Origin: Nemophila menziesii
Lineage: Eukaryota; Streptophyta; Magnoliopsida; Boraginales; Hydrophyllaceae
Length of the DNA: 64,000 nucleotides
Reading direction: 5' to 3'
Assembly: GCA_029959085.1 (NCBI GenBank)
Contig: JARWIR010000001.1
Location: 69,812,899 to 69,876,898, forward strand
Positions 56,026-64,000 of the stretch are shown one piece after another. The notes beneath the pieces are model-generated. The model was given only the letters and a program-made list of their open reading frames with translations, searched no databases and had not been told where the DNA came from. A program made the translations under genes and the position numbers. Positions within the stretch are counted from its first letter, which is position 1. Each line of letters opens with the position of its first letter.

Positions 56026-56061
56026 TTGTATCGGGACGATACAACTTTGAGTTGGGGGTCT
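56026..56061 (+). other. Terminal hairpin and polypurine tract of the nested element
   Basis: TTGTATCG-GGA-CGATACAA (56026-56044) is an 8-bp stem with a three-base loop, followed by CTTTGAGTTGGGGGTCT up to the 3' LTR at 56062. It is identical in the outer element. Confidence 0.75.
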
Positions 56062-57547
56062 TGATGTCTCCTCATTTGTGATAGTAAAATATACTTCTGA
56101 GACATTATTTTAGGCTTATTTATTAGTTTATAGGTTGATTTTAGCTTAGTTTAGTGCACTTTCCTATTTTGGGTCTTGATTTAGTAGCATAATATTTTTA
56201 GAGCATATTGGGTTTAATTGTTTATTTAGTGTGAAGCTTTAAAGATAATTATGGAGATTAATTAGAGTCCAAGTCAAAGACAACAACTTATGGAAAGAGA
56301 TATGCATGGAAATTGGAGATAAGGAAACAAAGGCTAAAAAGATGGAAAAGGAAAAGCTGCCTAAATCTGGGATTCTGCATACACGTCTAAAGATGTGCAT
56401 TTTTGCCTAAGAAATAGGCCGATTTTGGTAATTTCCTTCATTAGGGTCAAGATAATTCTGTTGCGATTCTTTTGGTATCTTATGGAGCTCAATCCGACCA
56501 ATAACGAAGAAGATACGCTCAAAACGGTCCAGCAGTGTTTATCTTTATTTCCTTACGAATTTGAGTTGGGCTAGGAGTCTATTACTTAACTTATCTCTAA
56601 AGAAACGAATTAGGTCAACATATACACTATAAATACAGCCTCTTAACACTCTTAAATCATCCTTGGTGAAACCTTAAACCAAGAGGAAGCTTAGAACACA
56701 AGAGAGAAGTCTGGAAGGAGCTGTCATCAACAATGTCTTCTTCTACCTTTAGATTTGTAATTTATTTCTTTTCTTGCATGAACTAAATTTCTTTAGCTTG
56801 AGTTTTAGCATTAATGTATGAACCCTAGTTTTGATTGACATCTATCTAATTTGGGAATTTAATGTTTTAAATAGAATTATAGTTTTTATTCTCTGTTTAT
56901 GTGTTTGGATTTATATTCTGTGTTCTTGTGGACTGCAGCCATTAGAATTACCATCTAGTAATTAGGTCACCATTGACAACGGTGTTTGATTGCATGTTTA
57001 GCACATAACGTCTAGTATTAGGTCTGATCTGACAACCCAACCTAGCTAGATAATCACTATGGTTTAGTTCTTGTGACTATTTACCAATTACATGAAAAGT
57101 TTGCTTAGGAAGCCTTATTGACACAGGTAAATCCTATTTTAAACTACCGATAGAGAATTGGGACCGATTAGGGAAATACTACATGATTCACCCTTACATG
57201 TTTAGAACGGCAAAACTAGTGGAGATTACATGCTAATAACTTAAGCTATATTCTCATATCACTTCTCTTTCATATTTATTTTCTGTCTTTTAATTCTTAG
57301 TTTAAGTTAGTTAATTATTTTCTCAAATCCATCTTTATTTGTCTTTACTTTTATTTGCGTTTAGTTGTTATAGCTTTAATTATTTACACTTGATATTTGC
57401 ATAAGATTCTTCTAACCTTCGTAGTCTCTGCGGAACGAATCTCAATCTAAAACTTGCATACGATCTGTATACTTGCAGAATCGTGTAGTACTAGGGTGTT
57501 TTCGCACTTTATTTATATCTTATTTTATCACACCCTAGGCCCCACCA
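56062..57547 (+). repeat. 3' LTR of the nested element
   Basis: 1486 bp, same limits as the 5' LTR, with about 17 substitutions and no visible length change. Confidence 0.95.
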
Positions 57548-57552
57548 AGGAC

Positions 57553-58983
57553 GTATGCAAGTTTTAGTTGATAAGTTGAGTTCGTTCTCAGGGACTTAAG
57601 TGTGTTAATCACGTGGGTAGGAATAACGAGTAAAAAGTAAATAATTAAAGACAGAAATTAAAAGCAATATAATTCCGAAATTAAGAACTAAACTAAGAAA
57701 ATAAAGACGATAAAATAAAATACAAAGAATATGAGATGAGAAATATAGCTTAGGTTTTGCTAGTATGCACTAATCCATCTAATTCTTTCTATTAGATCTA
57801 GTTTATAAGGGAGAATATTAGCTCTTGTATACTTAGTCAGGATTCTAAATTCCCATTCCTTAGACCTTCAGAGCGACTAAGGGGGCTACGACACAACCAA
57901 GAAGCTGTTTCAAATAGGGTTATCAAATGCTACTAAGGCCCTAAGCAAACAATTCATTCAATTGGTGATATGGTGATTAAATTATACCCTAATGACTATC
58001 TAGTTAGAATCAGTTTTGTCAGGACCAATATCGACACTAGACGTTATGTGGTGTTTCAATAATTAGACACCCAGTTAAGGTGACCATCTAACTACTATTA
58101 AGATAATCCTAAAGTGATCAGTCCTAGGACAGACAATAAATTAAAACACATTAACAAATATAAAGACAAGAAGCTAATATCAGATTAAAACATGTAATTC
58201 CCAAAGAAACTTAGATAGAAGAATTAGAATTCATAGATTATACATGATGCAAAACCCAAGCTATGGGAAGTTTAGTTCATACCTGATGGAAATAAACTAA
58301 AAGAAATTACAAAAGACATCATCTTGCTCTCTACAATAAACTGGAAGAATAAAACCTTAAGAACTAATTACTATGAGGCAAGGATGATTTTACAAGTGAT
58401 ATAATGGTGTATTTATAGGTGTTTAGAAGACCTAATTCGTTTTCTTGAGGGAGAGGTTAAGTAATGGACTCCAAGCCCAACTCAAATTCGTATAGAATTA
58501 AAGATAAATTCTGCTGAACTGTTTTGAGCATATCTTCTTCGTTATTGGTTGGGTTTTGCTCCACAATATACCAAAAGAATCCTCAGCGAATTATCTACGT
58601 CCCTATGAAAGGAATCTTCCAAAATCGGCTTCCTTTTGGAGTTATCACCACTTCTTTAGGCGTAGCTGCAGAAATTCAGATTTAGGCAGCTTTTCCTTTT
58701 CCATATTTTTAGCTTTTGTTTCCTTATCTCCAATTACCATGCTATCTCTTTCCATATCTTGTAGTCTTTGGCTTGGACTCTAATTAATCTCCATAATTAT
58801 CTTTAAAGCTTCACACTAAATAAACAATTAAATCCAATATGCTCTAAAAATATTATTTTACCAAATCAAGACTCAAAATAGGAAAGTGCACTATTTCTCA
58901 AGAAAATCGACTCTTATGACTTCTAAATCACTATAAATGATGTCTCATCCTAATATAAGTCTATCACAAATGAGGAGACATCA
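57553..58983 (-). repeat. 5' LTR of the outer element, second piece
   Basis: It resumes the outer 5' LTR after the nested element (GTATGCAAGTTTTAGTTGAT follows the AGGAC duplication) and ends TGATGTCTCC in minus orientation at 58983, next to the GTGAC target duplication. Confidence 0.92.
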
Positions 58984-58988
58984 GTGAC

Positions 58989-59697
58989 AGTCCTTACCAT
59001 ACACCATTCCATATAGAGATGCATCTACCGGTGTTTTGAATGTTGTGGGATAGCCCCGTTGTGCATCATCTAGATTTGTTGACCAATCCTTCCTTTTTGG
59101 TCCCACTGTCTTCTCGAGAATCAATTTTATCTCTCAGTTAGAGATTCATGCTTGGCCATTCGTTTGTGGATGATATGTGGTTGACACTCTATGCTTCACC
59201 CCATACTTTGCTAACACCGCCTTCAAGTATATGTTCACAAAATGCGTACCTCAATCCCTAATGATCACTCTAGGCGTTCCATGTCTTGTGAAGATGTGTG
59301 ATCACATAAACTTGATTACCACTCTCGCATCATTAGTTGGTAAAGCTACCGCATCAACCCATTTCTAAACATAATCCACTACTAGTAAGATATACTGATT
59401 GTCATGGGATGGGACAAAATGTCCCATAAAATCAATACCCCACACATAAAAAATCTCCACTTCTAGTATGTTGTTAAGGGACATCTCATTTCTCTTTGAA
59501 GTATTCCTTGTGAATTGGCATCTCGAACATTGTTTGACATACTCATGACAATCTTTGTGAATAGTAGGACAATAGAAACCGGACTGAAGTACCTTTGCGG
59601 TTGTGCGCTCAACTTTGAAGTGTCCTCCATAAGGTGAATCATGACAACTTGCAACCACAACACGAATCTCATTCTCAGGTATGCATCTTCTAATCAT
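58989..59697 (-). pseudogene. Integrase of element A (zinc-binding and core part)
   Basis: The minus frame 59697-59365 holds the H-H-C-C zinc module (CHDSPYGGHFKVERTTAKVL, then CHEYVKQCSRC) and the start of the catalytic core (VEIFYVWGIDFMGHFVPS, with the first catalytic aspartate in GIDFMG). Further left, broken frames show AKYGVKHRVSTTYHPQTNG and [13 protein letters not shown], the rest of the core. It ends at 58989, where the outer element interrupts it; the tail continues at 41081. Frameshifts and stops make it inactive. Confidence 0.85.
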
Positions 59698-59843
59698 TTA
59701 ATCACTACACACCTTGAGCAAGAACGGAGAATTGTCTCGCGCGATAAGCTAACCTCTTCTTCTCTTGTGAATTACTTTTCGTAGGAAAAATCCACTCACT
59801 ATAAGATTCGCTATATCTACATACCAAGGAATACCATTTTCAG

Positions 59844-60222
59844 TCACCACAAATAAGTTCTAATCAAGATATACCTCTTTACCAACCTAGGTCCACTGTT
59901 GACTTTAGAGCCTTCGAGGCAAGATAGATGACTAGAAAATTGATTCTCGCTTCCTTTTCGATCTCGAATCTCTAAATAAAATTCTTGTAAAAAAATTAAC
60001 CACCTAATAAGACGCGGCTTTGCATCTTTCTTCCCCATAAGGTACCTGATATCTAAATGCTCTGTGTAAACTACAACCTTCGCTCCAAGAAGATAGGAAC
60101 AAAATTTATCAAACACATACACCACGACCAATAACGCTTTCTCTGAAACAGTATAGTTCAATTGAGCACATGAGAATGTCCTACTCGCATAATAGATAAC
60201 GTAAAATACCTTGTCCTTATGC
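59844..60222 (-). pseudogene. RNase H of element A
   Basis: The minus frame gives [40 protein letters not shown] and [20 protein letters not shown], with [18 protein letters not shown] at the end, the RT-associated RNase H of Athila-like elements. The aspartate of the usual YTDH box is replaced (YTEH), and NQVADHLS is changed to NQFSSHLS, so key acidic residues are lost. The solo LTR at 60228 separates it from the reverse transcriptase. Confidence 0.82.
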
Positions 60223-60227
60223 GGTAC

Positions 60228-61766
60228 TGGTGTCGCCTAGGGTGTGATAAAAATAAGATAATAATAAGCCAGAAAACAATGCACTTTCACCCTAGACAAG
60301 CACGGTACTGCAAGTATTACATGACGTATGAAAGTTTTAATGATAGGTTGAATTCGTTCTCAGGGACTTAGTGTGTTATACGAATGGGTAAATAATAACG
60401 AGTAGGGAGTAATTAATTAAAAGACATAAAATAAAGATGAATAAATTTGAGATAATTAATTAAACTAAAGAAAATTAAAGACAGATAAATAAATACAAAG
60501 AAATATGAGATGATAAGTATAGCTTAGGTTTTGCTAGTATGCACTAATCCTTCTATTCTTTCTATCAAGCTCCAGTTAATAAGGGAGATAATTAGCTCTT
60601 AGATACTTAGTCAGGATTCTAAATTCCCATACCTTAGACCTTGAGAGCGACTAAGGGGGCTACGGACACACCACGAGGCTGGTTTAAATAGGGTTATCCT
60701 GCTCTACTAGGTTCCTAAGAAATCAATTCCAAACATGGTGATAATGGTTAAATTATACCCTAATGCGTATCTAGCTAGAATTAGTGTTGTCAAGACCAAT
60801 ATTGACACTAGACGTTATGTGGTGTTTCAATAATTAGACACCCAACTAAGGTGACCATCTAACTACTATTAAGGTAATCCTATACTCGTGCACTATCAAG
60901 GAAAATAGTCATTAATCAAAACACATAAACAAATATATAGTAAGAAACTGATATCAGATTAAAACATATAATTCCCAAAGAAACTTAGATAGAAAGAAAA
61001 TATAATTCATAGTTTATACATGATGCAAAACCCAAGCTATGGGAAAATTAGTTCATACCTGAAGGAAATAAATTAAAAGAAATAATGAAAGATTTCATCT
61101 TACTCTCTACAATAATTCTGATGATAATAAACCTAAAGACTAATTACTATGAGGCAAGGATGATTTACAAGTGATATAAGGGTGTATTTATAGGTGTAGA
61201 GAAGCCCTAATTCGTTTTCTTGAAGGAGAAGGTAAGTAGTGGACTCCAAGCCCAGCTCTAATTCGTAACCCTAAAATATGAAATCAGGCCCGTTTTTGTT
61301 TTTGTCCTAACAGCTTCAGTTATTATCCGTTTGACGCGTTCGAGTAGTCGAAATTCACCGTCTCGAAAAGATCTCCAACTTTGCTCTTGACTATTCTTCC
61401 AAATTCCCCACCTATTTTGAGATATAAGCTGATTTGTGGTCGTGGGTGGTGAAATTCAGATTTATTTGGCAACTTTTCCTTTTCATACTTTAGCTTTTCT
61501 TTCCTTATCTTCAATTTCCATGCTTATCTTTTTTCCTTATCTCTTAGCCTTTGACTTGGACTCTAATTAATCTCCATAATTATCTTTAAAGTTTCACACT
61601 AAATAAATAATTAAACCCAACATGCTCTAAAAATATTAATTTACTAAATCAAGACTAGAAATAGGAAAGTGTAATAATTCTCAAGAAAATCGACTAGAAA
61701 GACTTCTAAATCACTAAAACTGACGTCTAATCCTAATATTAATTCATCACAAAAGAGGAGACATCA
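60228..61766 (-). repeat. Solo LTR of the TGATGTCTCC family in element A
   Basis: 1539-bp LTR in minus orientation, closest to the outer-element type (CGCCTAGGGTGTGATAAAAA). Flanks are GGTAC (60223-60227) and TGTAC (61767-61771), a target duplication with one change. It lies between reverse transcriptase and RNase H of element A and has no internal sequence. Confidence 0.85.
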
Positions 61767-61771
61767 TGTAC

Positions 61772-62700
61772 CAACCGATACCCATAGCTAAATCACTAAC
61801 ATCACACATTACCTCTAATGGAAGATCCCAATCAGGAGGTAACACAATAGGAGCGGAAATGATTTTTTCCTTGATCCCTAAAAATACAACTGTGCATGCA
61901 TCATCAAAACAGAAGGTAGTGTCCTTTTCAAGTAAAGTACACAACGGCTTGGTTATCTTCAATTTTTTTTAATAAAACAGCGGTAGAATCCCACATGACC
62001 CAAGAAACTCCTAACACCCTTGACAAAAACTGGGGGTGGTAGAGTTTTGATGACTTCAATCTTCGCACAATACACCTCCATACCCTTACTTAGAACCTTG
62101 TGTCCCTGAACAGTCCCCTCTTGAACCATAAAGTGACACTTCTCATATTTCAAAACCAAATTAGTTTCTTTACATCGTATAAGCACCTTCTAAAGGTTGT
62201 TAAGACATTCATCAAATTTATCACTGAATACCTAGAAATAATCCATGAGCAATTCTAATTTTTTTATATCAAGATCGCCACAATACATCGCTAAAATATA
62301 GTTGGTGCATTACATAATCCAAACAACATTCTCCGGAAGGCAAACGTACCTGGAACAACACAGATCTGATTGTACCCCGAATATCCATCGAGAAAGCAAA
62401 GGTAATCTCTTCCCACAAGCTTGTCTAACATCTGATCGATGAATGGTAAAGGAAAGTGATCCTTCTTCATTGCTTTGTTAAGCTTACAGTAATCTGTACA
62501 CACTATCCACCCCACAACCGTTCTCGATGGTATAACTTTATTATCTGAGTTGAGGATGGTGGTGATTCCTCCTTTATTTGGTACACATTGAGCGGGACTC
62601 ACCCATTCACTATTCAATATAGAGAATATGATCCTCACATCTAACAATTTGATCAACTCCATTCGTACCACTTCCTTCATTACCGACATAAGTCTCCTTT
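61772..62700 (-). pseudogene. Reverse transcriptase of element A
   Basis: Broken minus frames hold the full order of a gypsy reverse transcriptase: SEWVSPAQCVPNKGGIT, CTDYCKLNKAMKKDHFPLPF, YLCFLDGYSGYNQICV, FGLCNAPTIF, then KYEKCHFMVQEGTVQGHKV, GVRSFLGHVGFYRCFIK and the thumb region DWDLPLEVMCDVSD. The catalytic box normally FMDDF reads LMDYF near 62235-62249, so one aspartate is gone. Several stops and frameshifts follow. It is the only reverse transcriptase of this family in the window and it is dead. Confidence 0.85.
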
Positions 62701-63130
62701 GACCCTCAATAAACCTCGCCTTTTTGTCTTTAAGGATGATTTTGTGTTGGCAAATGGTTGGAATAATACCTTTGATATCAGCAATAGTCCATCCAATCGT
62801 CTCCTTGTTGGCTCGGAGAACTCACAACAATTTATCTTCTTGAGGGCCTATCAGGTTAGTAGAAACAATAAAAGGTAACGTATTATCAAGTCCCAGATAA
62901 GCATACCTCAAGTGAGATGGAAGTGGTTTCTCTTCAAATTCTGTGGGAGATTCAAGAGATGGTTTCTTCATTGGATCAATATTCCCCGGTCCACAAACTT
63001 GTTCATAACCTCTATTCTTAAGCCACGTGTTTCCAGACCCGAGAGCTACCACTACTTCGGCTAGATCCTCGTGTAGCTCAGATAGGTCAAGTGTCAAAGC
63101 GGCTTGCAAAATATCATCAAAAATTGTCAT
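62700..63130 (-). pseudogene. Protease-to-RT linker of element A
   Basis: The frame 63130-62822 reads LRYAYLGLDNTLPFIVSTNL and continues after a stop with KETIGWTIADIKGIIPTICQ and HKIILKDKKARFIEGQRRL. This is the segment that precedes the reverse transcriptase in Athila-like polyproteins. It is cut at its 5' side by another LTR at 63131, so the gag and protease of element A lie beyond the window or are lost. Confidence 0.75.
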
Positions 63131-64000
63131 TGATGTCTCCCTTTTTGTGATAAATATATGCCCTTAGGAGACATTATTTTAGGTATATATTAGACTTATT
63201 TGATAAACTTTTATGCTTATTTGATCATATTGGACTTTATCCTCTCAAAAATTGTATTATTTGCATTTTTAGAGCTTTTGTCCGTTAATTCGTAGTTTTT
63301 AGCATAAAGTTCTTAGGTAAATGGATGCTATGGAGCACCAAGATGAAGAGAATAAGTGAATTTTGATGTCTTAGATCAAGAGGAGAGGTCAAAAGAGAGA
63401 AAGCACCACTCAAAGAGTCGAAGAAAAGCATAGGAATCTGGGAAGATATTGATTCTTTCTAATTTCGAGCCAAAATAGTACAGATCCAAGTCTAGTGATT
63501 CAAATGAAAAAGGTGTGCCTTTGAGTTAGCTCGAATCGAGGAATAGAATCATGTGATTTGGACTTAAGACGCAAAAGTTACACCCGTTTTACTAGAGTGT
63601 GTGTAAAAGTTACGGGAATTACTTATTGGGCTTGGGATTTTAATCATCTAATTAAATAAGATTAAATCCCAATCCGATTTGTATTAGTATAAATATCCTT
63701 TTAGATCTCATTTTTTAGTACGCTTCATATTTTTCCAAGAGTCAGAAGAGAGCAAAAAGGTAGACGACAGCGGATGAGCTAGAGAAGTCATTTTCTTCAA
63801 TAACAACCTAACCCATTCATTTAACTAGGTCTTTTTGTCCTATTTCAATTTTAGGAATTAGGATTTCTTTTTTTTCTTTTTTTTTTTACTTTTAACATGA
63901 TCTAAACATTTAGTGTTTGAGAATCGCAATATGGATTAAGCCCTAATTTATACAATTTGATTTTTTCCCGAATTTGGGATTATTTGTTTTAAATTAAGTT
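63131..64000 (+). repeat. TGATGTCTCC-type LTR, cut by the window edge
   Basis: It begins TGATGTCTCCCTTTTTGTGAT in plus orientation directly against the element A frame. The following sequence (GGAGACATTATTTTAGGTAT) keeps the family order but is clearly diverged from the other copies. The right end is outside the window, so it may be a solo LTR or the 5' LTR of a whole element. Confidence 0.7.

Larger units (their letters stand above)
49361..57547 (+). mobile_element. Nested LTR retrotransposon (Athila/Tat-like, lacks protease, RT and integrase core)
   Basis: Complete 8187-bp element with perfect 5-bp target duplication AGGAC (49356-49360 and 57548-57552). Both LTRs are 1486 bp and differ at about 17 positions by eye (about 1.1%), so it is recent. 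Internal order: primer site, gag with one in-frame TAA, integrase tail only, GC-rich tandem repeats, TATA-like box, short second ORF, hairpin 1, long 3' UTR, hairpin 2 with polypurine tract. It is oriented opposite to the element it sits in. No enzyme domain of its own is left, so its mobility must have come from a related full-length element. Confidence 0.95.
41082..58983 (-). mobile_element. Outer LTR retrotransposon (Athila/Tat-like, lacks RT), carrying a nested element
   Basis: Complete minus-strand element with perfect 5-bp target duplication GTGAC (41077-41081 and 58984-58988). The 3' LTR is 41082-42611; the 5' LTR is 58983-57553 plus 49360-49262, split by the nested element. Without the insertion it is about 9.7 kb. 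In sense order it has a primer site, gag, protease, an integrase tail fused in frame, GC-rich tandem repeats, a TATA-like box, a second ORF, a 3' UTR with two hairpins, and a polypurine tract. Reverse transcriptase, RNase H and the integrase core are absent, so it depends on proteins made elsewhere. By eye its two LTRs differ at roughly 3% of positions. Confidence 0.93.

Overview
This is nuclear DNA from a flowering plant, almost certainly a eudicot. It has spliced genes with GT-AG introns, an AT-rich background, and plant-type LTR retrotransposons, LINEs, tRNA-derived SINEs, a hAT-type MITE and a Pack-MULE. I cannot name the species. All homology calls come from reading the translations; no database search was run.

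Only three ordinary host genes are supported. The first is an intronless GT47 xyloglucan-galactosyltransferase-like gene (+, 7040-9103). The second is a five-exon glutathione peroxidase (+, 21429-22537). The third is a five-exon AT-hook/PPC-domain nuclear protein of the AHL family (-, 24271-26309). They are unrelated to one another and sit as islands between transposable elements.

1-12 kb holds a decayed copia element with two opposed LTR pieces, three LINE remnants around the GT47 gene (one with an intact zf-RVT + RNase H frame), three SINEs and a 569-bp hAT-like MITE with an 8-bp target duplication. 12-21 kb holds two LTRs, a Pack-MULE (16429-18378, perfect 9-bp target duplication) carrying opposed pieces of an ABCG transporter and an mTERF gene, LINE debris, and a nearly perfect 667-bp tandem duplication. 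21-32 kb holds the GPX and AHL genes and a long broken LINE on the minus strand.

32.5-64 kb is a nested stack of Athila/Tat-like Ty3-gypsy elements whose LTRs (about 1.5 kb) begin TGATGTCTCC and end CACCA. An old pol-bearing element (A, minus) was split in its integrase by a complete element (outer, minus, 41082-58983, target duplication GTGAC). The 5' LTR of that element was in turn split by another complete element (nested, plus, 49361-57547, target duplication AGGAC). Two more solo LTRs have perfect 5-bp target duplications, a third has a near-match, and a further LTR runs off the right edge.

The outer and nested elements keep gag, the integrase tail and a second ORF, but have lost reverse transcriptase, RNase H and the integrase core, so they must depend on enzymes supplied in trans. 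They share an unusual non-coding architecture. This consists of GC-rich tandem repeats, a TATA-like box and A/C-rich leader before the second ORF, an 8-bp-stem hairpin with a GNRA-type loop, a second hairpin at the 3' polypurine tract, and the motif CTTTGAGTTGGGGGT recurring at three places. This shared architecture is the least expected signal in the window.
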